A DNA stretch of 64,000 bases from Anaerolineales bacterium UBA3082. Its GTDB lineage: Bacteria > Chloroflexota > Anaerolineae > UBA7937. Each line of letters opens with the position of its first letter. The stretch's first letter is position 1. The stretch is from contig DFBK01000011.1 in NCBI GenBank assembly GCA_002366595.1, positions 1 through 64,000 on the forward strand, written 5' to 3'. The notes below the pieces were generated by a model. That model ran no database searches. It had not been told where the DNA came from and was given only the letters and a program-made list of their open reading frames with translations. Of the stretch, positions 52,641 to 60,905 are shown in pieces. The position numbers and the translations under genes were made by a program.

Positions 52641-53191
52641 CCTTTTTCCTCCTGCGCAGGCTGTGTGCGGCGCTGCAAAACCCAACCAACCGCTTCAATG
52701 AGTGAGCCAACCCGATGATCTGGGTTGTCCGGCTGTCTCTCTCTGTAACCATGGTCCACGAAGACGGTTTTGCACCCGGCGCGCTGCCCGGCTTCAATGT
52801 CTTTCCAGCGATCTCCCACCATGAAGCTGGCAGACAGATCGATCTCCCAATCCTGTGCAGCCTCAAGTAGCAGGCCGGGCTCTGGCTTGCGACATGGGCA
52901 GTGGTCCGCATCGTCGTGATAACATACCCGCATGTCATCCAATGGCAGTCGTTTGCGCAGTACCTGATTCATCGCCTCTACGACTTCACGACGCTGAGTG
53001 CCCCGGGCTACACCTGGCTGGTTCGTCACAACGATGAGCAGGAAACCCGCTTCGTGTAATGAAGTGCAGGCCTCAACCACACCAGGCAGAATCTTCAGTT
53101 CGGCTAGGCTGCTAGGGGAATAGGGCCTGCCCTTCCGCGCAATGGCACGATTCAATACGCCATCCCGATCGAGAAAAACGGCCTGGTGCAT
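52637..53191 (-). CDS. gmhB: D-glycero-D-manno-heptose 1,7-bisphosphate 7-phosphatase (GmhB-like, HAD)
   Basis: The protein has 184 residues. The HAD nucleophile motif is VFLDRDGVLN, followed by LIVVTNQPGVARGTQRREVV, a Cys/His zinc site in CYHDDADHCPCRKPEPGLLL, and ASFMVGDRWKDIEAGQRAG. This is the complete GmhB pattern. It removes the 7-phosphate from heptose 1,7-bisphosphate. It overlaps the transaldolase gene and lies 3 bases after gmhA. Confidence 0.92.
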   Translation of the reverse strand: MHQAVFLDRDGVLNRAIARKGRPYSPSSLAELKILPGVVEACTSLHEAGFLLIVVTNQPGVARGTQRREVVEAMNQVLRKRLPLDDMRVCYHDDADHCPCRKPEPGLLLEAAQDWEIDLSASFMVGDRWKDIEAGQRAGCKTVFVDHGYRERQPDNPDHRVGSLIEAVGWVLQRRTQPAQEEKG

Positions 53192-53194
53192 GGT

Positions 53195-53788
53195 TCAGCT
53201 CACTGATTCCCACTTCATCGGCGACATTTGCAAAGCCGGATGGGAAACCAGCAGGTGCCAGATCAGGGCCTGGAAGGACTCGGTATGGGGAGTGATGGTT
53301 TCCGGGTTCACTGGGGGGATGACCGCGCAGGCGTTGGCGACCTGAGCAGTGTAACCACCGTCCCGGCCCACCACGCCGCAAATAGACGCTCCCACCTCCC
53401 GGGCGTATTGCAGGGCGCGCACCAGGTTGGGACTGATGTTATGCTCCAGGTCCCCGCCGCCGACCGAGAAGACAAAGATCATATCATTGCCGTTTAGGCG
53501 GCTCCCCTTCAGCCAGTTGACAAAGACCGATTCCCAGCCGTCGTCGTTGACCCGGGCGGTCAGTTCGGACACGTTGTCGGTGGGCGTGTAGGCCTCTATA
53601 CCGACGATCTTTCGGAAGTCGTTCACAGCGTGGGAGGCATGGCCAGCGCCGCCGACGCCCAGGAAGAAAAGCCGGCCGCCACGCTCACGAAGGGCGACCA
53701 GGAGATTAATCATCCTGTCAATGGCCTCCACGTCCAGATTGCCCAGGATCTGGGATGCTTCTGACAGGTAATCTGTTGTGTATGACAT
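53195..53788 (-). CDS. gmhA: Sedoheptulose-7-phosphate isomerase (GmhA-like, SIS domain)
   Basis: The protein has 197 residues with the SIS fold: RLFFLGVGGAGHASHAVNDF, then IFVFSVGGGDLEHNISPNLV, and the C-terminal HTESFQALIWHLLVSHP. It converts sedoheptulose-7-phosphate to D-glycero-D-manno-heptose-7-phosphate, the first step of heptose synthesis. The substrate-binding G-x-G-x-S pattern has an A-x-H variant. It follows a 135-base gap after the kinase gene that contains a dispersed-repeat-like sequence around 53864-53883. Confidence 0.87.
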   Translation of the reverse strand: MSYTTDYLSEASQILGNLDVEAIDRMINLLVALRERGGRLFFLGVGGAGHASHAVNDFRKIVGIEAYTPTDNVSELTARVNDDGWESVFVNWLKGSRLNGNDMIFVFSVGGGDLEHNISPNLVRALQYAREVGASICGVVGRDGGYTAQVANACAVIPPVNPETITPHTESFQALIWHLLVSHPALQMSPMKWESVS

Positions 53789-53923
53789 GCTTATCTCTAC
53801 GACATTCTATGAGCCCGTAGCGAGCGGTGCTTGAGTGACGAGTCGAAAGCCGCTTGGTCTGGTTTCGACAAGTTCAACCCAAGGGATGTGTCGCTTCGTC
53901 CCCTTCGGCAGGATCGGGCGACA

Positions 53924-54913
53924 TTAGAAATTCACCAGCACCTTGGCGCCCTCGAAGTCGAAGTCGAAGGGCATCTCGCGGAGGCCCTCAGCAGCCATCG
54001 CTTGGCGCAGCCGGACTTTGTGATTATTGGGACAGTAGAACATGAAGAAACCACCGCCGCCTGCTCCCATGATCTTGCCCCCCAAGGCGCCATTCTCCTT
54101 GGCGATATCGTACCAGCGGTCGATCTCCGGATGGCTGATCTTGCCCGAGCGACGCTTCTTGTTCTGCCAATGCTCATCCAGCAAGAGGCCAAATCGCTCT
54201 AGATCGCCCTTCTTTAGCGCTTCCTTGATCCGGTACCCCAATTCCTTGGTACGATGCAGACTGTCAACTACGGCGGTGTCACCACGTTGCGTATCAACCT
54301 CCTGATCCTGTAGAATGTCCCGGCTGTGCCGGATGATACCGGTGTAGAAGAGGAGGATGCAGTTGCGTAACTCCTCCATCGTGCTCCTGGAGATGCTTAG
54401 AGGACTGACGTGGACCGTGCCATCGGGGTCGATATCTAGACAGGTGATGCCACCGAAAGCCGCCAGGTAGTGATCGTGTTTGCCTACGGGGTGGTGGGCT
54501 AGGTTCATCTCGATATGACAGGCTTGCTCGGCTAGGACTGGGGTCGGCACCTGCTCACGTTTGAAGGCATAGAGTGCGGTCAGGAGAGCGACGAGATAGC
54601 TCCCCGATGAGCCCAGGCCAGTGCCAGCTGGGACATCAGCCATGGAGACGATCTCCAAAGAGGTGTTGAGGTTGAGAAGCTTCAGCGTTGGGCGTACCAG
54701 GTCATGTTGGATGTCATCAACGCGGCTTACCTCCTCATATCGGGAGTACTTGATCCGCAGCAGATTGTCGGCAGCCGGACGATTGGTATATACGTAAACG
54801 TACTTGTTAATGGCACCGCTGAGGATGAATCCGCCGTAGTGAGAATAATAAGAGGGCAGGTCAGTTCCACCCCCTCCCAGCGAGATCCGTAAGGGCGCTC
54901 TGGTTAAGATCAT
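53924..54913 (-). CDS. hddA: D-glycero-D-manno-heptose 7-phosphate kinase (HddA-like, GHMP family)
   Basis: The protein has 329 residues. The GHMP start is MILTRAPLRISLGGGGTDLP, the ATP-binding loop is VPAGTGLGSSGSYLVALLTA, and the C-terminal motif is GGKIMGAGGGGFFMFYCPNN. This set and the neighbours match HddA, which makes heptose 1,7-bisphosphate (alpha series) on the GDP-heptose route. GGGAG stands 6 bases before ATG 54913, one base after the stop of the nucleotidyltransferase gene. Confidence 0.9.
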   Translation of the reverse strand: MILTRAPLRISLGGGGTDLPSYYSHYGGFILSGAINKYVYVYTNRPAADNLLRIKYSRYEEVSRVDDIQHDLVRPTLKLLNLNTSLEIVSMADVPAGTGLGSSGSYLVALLTALYAFKREQVPTPVLAEQACHIEMNLAHHPVGKHDHYLAAFGGITCLDIDPDGTVHVSPLSISRSTMEELRNCILLFYTGIIRHSRDILQDQEVDTQRGDTAVVDSLHRTKELGYRIKEALKKGDLERFGLLLDEHWQNKKRRSGKISHPEIDRWYDIAKENGALGGKIMGAGGGGFFMFYCPNNHKVRLRQAMAAEGLREMPFDFDFEGAKVLVNF

Positions 54914-54914
54914 G

Positions 54915-55628
54915 TCACTCTCCCTTCTCCCAGATGGCTTTCACCCGCTGCAGATCCTCCGGTGTATCAATCCACCAGAGATCTTCGCCTTGGGACATCC
55001 GATAGCCATATATCGCTTCTCCACGAGCCAGCAAAGATGGGAATAGATCATGACCGAAGTCAGATGGCGTACCGTCCGGGATGGCATCCAATACCTCTGG
55101 CTCTAGTACGAGGATCCCTGCGCTGACCCAGCCGCTGAATACTTGGTGAGACTTCGGTTTCTCCACAAACCGGGTGATCCGGTCCTGGTCATCTAGATCA
55201 GCGATACCGCTGGCGATGGGGTCATCCCGATGGTAAAGTGCGATGGTGGCGATACCGCCCTTAGCCAGGTGGAAGACGACAAGCCGGTTCAAGTCACAAG
55301 TGGTCAGGTTATCGCCGTAGAGAACGAGGAAGGTGCTGTCGAACTGCTCTCGCACTCTTCTCACGGCCCCAGCCGTGCCAAGAAGTTCCGGTTCAAAGGA
55401 GTAGGTGATATGCACGCCCCAGCGTGAGCCATCGCCAAAGTGCTCAACGATCGTTTGAGGATGGTGGTGAAGGTTTATCACTGCCTCGCGAATGCCGTGG
55501 CGCGCGAGCAACTCCAGATTGTGTTCTAGAATAGGCTTGTCCCTTACGAGAACCATCGGTTTGGGGATGTGCTCGGTGAGAGGGCGGAGGCGAGTGCCCT
55601 GGCCCGCCGCCAGGATCATAGTCTTCAT
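54915..55628 (-). CDS. hddC: Nucleotidyltransferase, likely D-glycero-alpha-D-manno-heptose 1-phosphate guanylyltransferase (HddC)
   Basis: The protein has 237 residues. It has the G-x-G-T-R-L-x-P nucleotide loop in MILAAGQGTRLRPLTEHIPK and the metal-site FLVLYGDNLTTCDLN. The sequence alone says sugar-1-phosphate nucleotidyltransferase. The heptose identity and GDP product rest on its place beside HddA, GmhB and GmhA, as in the known S-layer GDP-heptose pathway. Confidence 0.85.
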   Translation of the reverse strand: MKTMILAAGQGTRLRPLTEHIPKPMVLVRDKPILEHNLELLARHGIREAVINLHHHPQTIVEHFGDGSRWGVHITYSFEPELLGTAGAVRRVREQFDSTFLVLYGDNLTTCDLNRLVVFHLAKGGIATIALYHRDDPIASGIADLDDQDRITRFVEKPKSHQVFSGWVSAGILVLEPEVLDAIPDGTPSDFGHDLFPSLLARGEAIYGYRMSQGEDLWWIDTPEDLQRVKAIWEKGE

Positions 55629-55643
55629 GGTTGTGACTGATTG

Positions 55644-56660
55644 TTAATTGTCAGCATCCGTCAACTTTACAACTCGGCCAGTCGCTGCGGATTCATAGAC
55701 CGCGTACGCGAGCCTCAGGGCCTGCCACCCGTCGTAGCCGTTGCCGAGGGGCTGCCGATCCTCCCGAATGGCCGTCACGAACTCTCGCCATTCTTCCTCC
55801 CAGGAGACATCTGGGCCTGGAAACTCGAAACGCTTCTCCTCCGGGGGCCCTGATTGGGAGAGTCTCTTTCCCCAGATCAAACGTTCCAGCCCATAACTCC
55901 CCCCTAGCCCCTCCACAATCAGGTAACCTTCTCGGCCGAATATCTCGAAGGAGAAGAGGTTCTTCCATTGAGTCCAACTGGCATGAAGGGAAGCCACCTG
56001 CCCTTTGGCTTTACGGAGAAGAGCAAACGCGTTATCCTCGACGGGCGTATTCCAGAATGAGGTTCCTGTGAAACCCACCACCTCATGAAAATCGCCCAGA
56101 AACCAGCGGAAGAGATCCAGAGCATGGATGCCTTGATCCAGCAACTCTCCACCGCCAGATATCTCCGGATTAGCCCGCCATTCCTTATCGTAGCCTGGCC
56201 TCCCGCCATGCCCGTAGCGGCAGCGAATGAAATAGAGCTCGCCGATAGCCCCTTGATCGAACAACTCACGTGCCTTCCGAATGGCGGCATGGTGTCGATG
56301 GTTGAAGCCCGTCTTCAGTTTGACCTTGTTTGCGCGAGCCGCCTTGACTATTTGCCAGGATTCTTCCGCGTTCCGTCCCAGGGGCTTCTCACAGAGGACA
56401 TGCTTGCCATTCCGCGCCGCTTCTATGCTTATAGGCGCCAACCAGTCGTTGCTGGTGGAGACAATGACGGCCTCCACATCATCCCTGGCGACGACCTTTT
56501 GCCAGTCGGTTGTAGCCAAGCAGCCCATCTCTCTGGCCAGCGGTCTAGCCCGGCCCTCGTCCACGTCGGCCACAATTACCAACTCGTCACCAGGAGATTG
56601 GCGCACGACATCTGCCCGGCGGCAACCGATGAGACCACACCCCACTATCCCGACACGCAT
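55644..56660 (-). CDS. Gfo/Idh/MocA family oxidoreductase
   Basis: The protein has 338 residues. The N-terminal Rossmann domain starts RVGIVGCGLIGCRRADVV, then VIVSTSNDWLAPISIEAARN and the family signature HVLCEKPLGRNAEESWQIV with E-K-P. The C-terminal half has GGGELLDQGIHALDLFRWFL. These enzymes use NAD(P) to oxidise or reduce sugar hydroxyls, often on nucleotide sugars. It is 15 bases from the nucleotidyltransferase, so a heptose or other nucleotide sugar is the likely substrate, by inference. Confidence 0.92.
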   Translation of the reverse strand: MRVGIVGCGLIGCRRADVVRQSPGDELVIVADVDEGRARPLAREMGCLATTDWQKVVARDDVEAVIVSTSNDWLAPISIEAARNGKHVLCEKPLGRNAEESWQIVKAARANKVKLKTGFNHRHHAAIRKARELFDQGAIGELYFIRCRYGHGGRPGYDKEWRANPEISGGGELLDQGIHALDLFRWFLGDFHEVVGFTGTSFWNTPVEDNAFALLRKAKGQVASLHASWTQWKNLFSFEIFGREGYLIVEGLGGSYGLERLIWGKRLSQSGPPEEKRFEFPGPDVSWEEEWREFVTAIREDRQPLGNGYDGWQALRLAYAVYESAATGRVVKLTDADN

Positions 56661-56662
56661 AG

Positions 56663-57529
56663 CTACTTCAGTTTGTCCATCAGCGGCCGCAAGGTGTACG
56701 GATCCATGCGGCGCAGAGTGAACCAGGGCGCAGACATCACCTCGGCGATGCGGTCAGCGTCCCAGGACTGCCAGTCATCGTAGGGAGCAGCAATGAGTTT
56801 GCCAGTCAACCCATCCGAGTCATCCGAGGCCAGGAACACGACCAGTTGTGCCGGCAGCTCTCGAGGCACGCCACCCTCGCCGGTCTCCCTCAACCGGCGG
56901 ATGCGAGCCAGCAGGTCGCCTGCCCGCTCACCGGCCGTCAACACTTGGTCTTGCAGGCGAGTATCCACGGCACCAGGGGCGACAACGTTGACCTGGATGT
57001 TGAACTCTTTGACCTCTTCGGCCAGGGTCTCGGTCAGCCGCACACTAGCCGTCTTGGAGACGCCGTAGGCCGTGAAGCGCGGGAGCGGCGATGTCGCGCC
57101 CCCTCCAGAGAAGTTAACAATCTTCCCCTGCCGAGATTCTATCATGTGGGGCAGTACAGTATGGCAACACATAAACGTGCCAAGGAGATTGATCTGGATC
57201 GCCTGGATCCACTCATCCACATCTATGTCCCACATGGGACCAATGGGGCCGTAGACACCGGCGGCGTTGACCAAGATGTCAATCTGGCCATAGGTGGTCA
57301 AGGTGGCCTCAACCAGCTGTAACACATCATCCTGTCTGGACACGTCCGTGCGGATGACCTGAACCTGACCACCCATCTTCCGAATTTGGGCTGCAACCTG
57401 CTCAAGCTCGGTCTGGGTGCGGGAGGCGATGGCGAGGCGCGCACCTTCTCGGGCGAACGCCAGAGCAATGGCTTCGCCGATGCCACGTCCCCCGCCGGTG
57501 ATGATGGCGACTTTGCCTTGCAGCCTCAC
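56663..57529 (-). CDS. Short-chain dehydrogenase/reductase
   Basis: The protein has 288 residues. It has KVAIITGGGRGIGEAIALAF (T-G-x-x-x-G-x-G), ILVNAAGVYGPIGPMWDIDV (N-A-A-G), and FSGGGATSPLPRFTAYGVSK with the catalytic Ser-Tyr-x-x-x-Lys. The C-terminus is extended beyond a minimal SDR (MSAPWFTLRRMDPYTLRP). GTG 57529 overlaps the upstream stop as GTGA. Substrate is unknown; a nucleotide sugar is likely from the neighbours. Confidence 0.92.
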   Translation of the reverse strand: MRLQGKVAIITGGGRGIGEAIALAFAREGARLAIASRTQTELEQVAAQIRKMGGQVQVIRTDVSRQDDVLQLVEATLTTYGQIDILVNAAGVYGPIGPMWDIDVDEWIQAIQINLLGTFMCCHTVLPHMIESRQGKIVNFSGGGATSPLPRFTAYGVSKTASVRLTETLAEEVKEFNIQVNVVAPGAVDTRLQDQVLTAGERAGDLLARIRRLRETGEGGVPRELPAQLVVFLASDDSDGLTGKLIAAPYDDWQSWDADRIAEVMSAPWFTLRRMDPYTLRPLMDKLK

Positions 57530-58854
57530 GATTGACTCCTTCCCAGCGAAATACCCCGGCCGATCCCAGAGTAGGCAAACCCTAGTTGAATCATTTCTGT
57601 CGGGTCGAAGACATTCCTGGTATCAATGAACAGTGGCCGACGCATGGCAGCGCGCAGGCAGGGTAAATCCAGGTCGTGAATGCCCGCCCACTCGGTTACG
57701 AGCACGAGGGCATCACTGCCCTCAGCAGCAGCATAGGGGTCGGGACAGGGTTCAAAGGGGGGCAGGTCGGCCACTTCATCCAGGCGGGCCAGTGGGTCGA
57801 AGGCTTTGACGGAAGCCCCCTGGGCGACCAAATCACGGATGATGTCCAGGGCGATAGATCGGCGCAGAGTGCTGGTGCCGGGCTTATAGGTCAGGCCTAG
57901 GATGCCTACCTGAAGGCCCTCCAGCGAGTCGTATATCCTCTGCAGGCGTCGCCCCACCAGGCTGGCACGCGCCTGATTGACGACCATCACCGCGTCTATC
58001 ATGGGGGTGTCACACCCGTGTTGCTGACCGAGCCTCTGGAGTGCCCGAATCTCGCGCCCCAGGGTGCCCCCGGCGAACCCCAGTCCCGGCTTGAGAAAGG
58101 CGTACCTACTGATTCGCCGATCAAGCTTCATAATCTGAGCTACCTGCAATGCGTCGGCGCCGACTTCATCGCACAGGCTGGCCATCTCATTGATAAAGCT
58201 GATGGAGGCGGCCAGAAAGGCATTGGAGGCATGCTTCGCCATCTCCGCGGTGCGCAGGCCGGTGATGACAATGGGCCGACCCAGGGGGCGATAGAGGGCC
58301 GCAATCCGTTCAGCCACGGCAGGGTCATTGGCACCCACCACGAAACGGTCCGCACGGCGGAAGGTATCCACCGCTGCTCCCAGACGCAGGAACTCCGGCA
58401 CGTAGGCCACGTCGAGGGCTGCCGCCGGATTCTCCTCCCGCACAATGGCGGTGATGCGCTCGCAGGTACCTACCGGCACCTGAGCACTGACGATCAGGAT
58501 CAACTCCCCAGACATGGCCTGTCCGATATGCCGGGCTGCTTCGAAGATGCTGGTCAAATCCGATTCATCATCAGGTCCCACTGGCGTGTCGATGGCGATG
58601 TAGGCAAACTCGGCTCCGTGCAGTGCCTCTCTGTAGTCAGTCGTATACTTCAACCGCCCGGACCGCACGTTGCGGCGCATGATCGTTTTGAGTTTCGGCT
58701 CGTACACCGGAGGTTGGCCGGCGTTCAAGGCAGCCACAACCCTCTCGTCATCACCCACTCCGCACACCTGGTGCCCCATGTCGGCTAGGCACGCAGACAA
58801 CACCGACGCCTGATGCCAGAGGCCGACTATGCAGATGTTCGCCAATGTGCTCAC
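57526..58854 (-). CDS. UDP-glucose/GDP-mannose dehydrogenase-family protein lacking the catalytic cysteine
   Basis: The protein has 442 residues with the three-domain layout of nucleotide-sugar dehydrogenases: DTPVGPDDESDL, VPVGTCERITAIV, TAEMAKHASNAFLAASISFI (Lys207 and Asn211 kept) and ILGLTYKPGTSTLRRSIALD. The active-site loop, normally G-F-G-G-S-C-F-P-K-D, reads GFAGGTLGRE, so the catalytic Cys is Thr264 and the following Lys is Arg267. The Rossmann glycine motif is also altered (IVGLWHQASV). It probably does not do the full four-electron oxidation. GTG 58854 is the longest start; the TTG at 58845 has AGGAG at better spacing. Confidence 0.88.
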   Translation of the reverse strand: MSTLANICIVGLWHQASVLSACLADMGHQVCGVGDDERVVAALNAGQPPVYEPKLKTIMRRNVRSGRLKYTTDYREALHGAEFAYIAIDTPVGPDDESDLTSIFEAARHIGQAMSGELILIVSAQVPVGTCERITAIVREENPAAALDVAYVPEFLRLGAAVDTFRRADRFVVGANDPAVAERIAALYRPLGRPIVITGLRTAEMAKHASNAFLAASISFINEMASLCDEVGADALQVAQIMKLDRRISRYAFLKPGLGFAGGTLGREIRALQRLGQQHGCDTPMIDAVMVVNQARASLVGRRLQRIYDSLEGLQVGILGLTYKPGTSTLRRSIALDIIRDLVAQGASVKAFDPLARLDEVADLPPFEPCPDPYAAAEGSDALVLVTEWAGIHDLDLPCLRAAMRRPLFIDTRNVFDPTEMIQLGFAYSGIGRGISLGRSQS

Positions 58855-58865
58855 TCCTGTCTTTG

Positions 58866-58945
58866 CCTGATGGCAGATGGCTGATGGCCCAAGACCGACC
58901 GCCGACGGCCGACCGGAACGAATGACGGCAGTCCGTAATCAGCGG
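58866..58945. repeat. Low-complexity intergenic repeat element
   Basis: The gap between two genes contains GATGGCAGATGGCTGATGGC followed by CCGACCGCCGACGGCCGACC. Related CCGTCGGCCGTCGG sequence lies at about 60222-60237, and a GATGGCGGATGAC-rich stretch lies inside the epimerase gene at 59650-59689. These look like members of dispersed repeats common between genes in some genomes. Confidence 0.5.
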
Positions 58946-60151
58946 TCAGCCGTCGATCCGCTGGATGACCCCCTGCTCGCGCATCACCCGCTCTGCCTCT
59001 TCCAGGTACTCTTTCGTGCCCCGCTGCTTACGGATCCAGGCAATATACTCCACCACGCTCTGCTCCACTGGGATGGTGGGCTCCCATCCCAGGACGCGAA
59101 GTTTGGAGATGTCCGACACGGTGTGGCGGGTGTCTCCGAGCCGGAACTCGCCGGGAATGAGGGGCTCCAGATCGCTGTCGAAGGCATCCAACATGATGCG
59201 GGCGAACTCCAGGACGGTGACCGCTCGGCCACCGCCCACATTGAAGACCTCAAAGTTGGCCCGGTCATCTTCCAAGACTAAGAGGTTAGCCCGGGCGACG
59301 TCACAGACATTAACGTAGTCGCGCAGTTGTTGGCCATCCTCATAGATGATGGGGGGCAGGCCATGGAGCAGGCGGAGAGCGAAGCGGCGAGCGATGCCAG
59401 AGTAGGCGTTGTAGAAGGAGTTGCGGGGCCCCTGCACGTAGGTGTAGCGCATGCAGACCGTAGGGATACCGTAGCGCCGGCCCAGCCGATCGGCCAGCAG
59501 TTCGATGGCGTACTTGGAGATGCCATAGGCAGTACCAGGGCTGACCGTGTCTTCGTCAATCAACACCGGCTGCATGACCCCACCACAGTCGGGGCAATGG
59601 ATTTCCCAGTCGCCGCGTTTCAATTGTTCCAATGGGCGTGGGGCAGGGATGTGGATGGCGGATGACAGAAGATGGAAGGTGGAAGAATGGAGCGCGGCCA
59701 GTTGTTCATGGACGGTGGGCGGGTTGATGCCGCCGGCGCAGGTGGGGCAGAGATACCGACCCTCACCACACACCGCCTGGGACGAGGCGAAGGTGATCTT
59801 TTGCACAGGGTAGCGCTCCCGGTTGGAGACAATGAGCTCGAAGAGGAGAGCAGCGCTCTCTGTGTTGGTATGAATAAAGGTGGAGAAATCGGGCATGTAG
59901 TCCTGGTAGGCAGCCAGGTGAAAGACGTAGTCCACACCCCGGAGCGCCCGGCTCAGATCATCTTGGTTCACCACGTCGCCCTGGATGAACTCAGCCTCTT
60001 TCGGCATGTAGGAGGGCTTGCCTCTAGGGTGTACCCGGGGTTGCAGGTTGTCCAGGATGCGGACACGATAGCCCTTTTCCAGCAGCAGATCAACCGTATG
60101 GGAGCCGATGAAACCAGCCCCGCCGGTCACAAGCACTTTTGGTGATGGCAT
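58946..60151 (-). CDS. NAD-dependent sugar epimerase/dehydratase (extended SDR) with zinc-ribbon insertion
   Basis: The protein has 401 residues. It has KVLVTGGAGFIGSHTVDLLL, VFHLAAYQDYMPDFSTFIHT, the catalytic YGISKYAIELLADRLGRRYG (Y-x-x-x-K) and RDYVNVCDVARANLLVLED. Between the Rossmann core and the Y-x-x-x-K is an insertion with two Cys-Pro-x-Cys pairs (LCPTCAGG and HCPDCGG), a zinc ribbon. Inside it a segment HSSTFHLLSSAIHI is encoded by repeat-like DNA at 59650-59689. Likely acts on a UDP- or GDP-sugar; reaction not predictable. Confidence 0.9.
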   Translation of the reverse strand: MPSPKVLVTGGAGFIGSHTVDLLLEKGYRVRILDNLQPRVHPRGKPSYMPKEAEFIQGDVVNQDDLSRALRGVDYVFHLAAYQDYMPDFSTFIHTNTESAALLFELIVSNRERYPVQKITFASSQAVCGEGRYLCPTCAGGINPPTVHEQLAALHSSTFHLLSSAIHIPAPRPLEQLKRGDWEIHCPDCGGVMQPVLIDEDTVSPGTAYGISKYAIELLADRLGRRYGIPTVCMRYTYVQGPRNSFYNAYSGIARRFALRLLHGLPPIIYEDGQQLRDYVNVCDVARANLLVLEDDRANFEVFNVGGGRAVTVLEFARIMLDAFDSDLEPLIPGEFRLGDTRHTVSDISKLRVLGWEPTIPVEQSVVEYIAWIRKQRGTKEYLEEAERVMREQGVIQRIDG

Positions 60152-60239
60152 TTAGATACCATATAGGTGGTAGTACCTCGTGACGGAGAGCGTGGGATAT
60201 GCAAATATCTACAGCCAGCCGTCGGCCGTCGGGCACGGG

Positions 60240-60905
60240 CTAATAGTTGCTGCCCGACAGCACATACCAAGCCGCACCGAAGAGGAGTTTGATATCAAGC
60301 CAGAGGGACCAGTTATCAATGTACTCCAGGTCAAGTTTGATCCACTCTTTGAACTCTTTGGGCTTGCCTCGGACGTGCCAGAGGCAAATCATGCCGGGGG
60401 TGACGCTGAGTTTGCGCCGTTGCCACTCTTCAAAATGTTCCCACTCCGCAGGACCGACTGGGCGGGGGCCGACTAGGCTCATGTCGCCTTTGAGGACGCT
60501 CCAGAGTTGGGGCAGTTCATCCAGGCTGAACTTGCGTAAGACGCGGCCCACGGGCGTAACCCGCGGGTCATTTTTTAGTTTGAAGGTGGGGCCGTTCCTC
60601 TCGTTGTATTGCCAGAGGTCTTTCTTCAGTCCGTCGGCGTTGACGACCATGGTACGGAGTTTGTAGCCGGTGAATCTTTTGCCGCCTTTTCCAATCACAA
60701 CCCATTGATAGAGAACAGGACCAGGTGAGGTAATCTTGATAACTGCGCCGATAGCGAGCAGAAGCGGAGTTAAGATAACCAACGACATGGCAGAAATACC
60801 CACATCAAGTATCCGTTTCACACCCAATTGCCATCGAGAAGCAAGCAGACGTGTCTGACCAAGATGCCTCAGGGGCATTTTCTCTGGAGACACATCATGC
60901 AGCAT
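60240..60905 (-). CDS. Short-form initiating sugar transferase (polyprenyl-phosphate phosphoglycosyltransferase)
   Basis: The protein has 221 residues with only the catalytic domain: KRILDVGISAMSLVILTPLL, VLYQWVVIGKGGKRFTGYKL, then KFSLDELPQLWSVLKGDMSL, VGPRPVGPAEWEHF, and WSLWLDIKLLFGAAWYVLSG. One re-entrant or single helix lies near the N-terminus. It is the same reaction class as the 471-residue protein at 38667 but lacks its N-terminal membrane part. It overlaps the GT4 gene by 11 bases, with GGAG 7 bases before ATG 60905. Confidence 0.92.
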   Translation of the reverse strand: MLHDVSPEKMPLRHLGQTRLLASRWQLGVKRILDVGISAMSLVILTPLLLAIGAVIKITSPGPVLYQWVVIGKGGKRFTGYKLRTMVVNADGLKKDLWQYNERNGPTFKLKNDPRVTPVGRVLRKFSLDELPQLWSVLKGDMSLVGPRPVGPAEWEHFEEWQRRKLSVTPGMICLWHVRGKPKEFKEWIKLDLEYIDNWSLWLDIKLLFGAAWYVLSGSNY

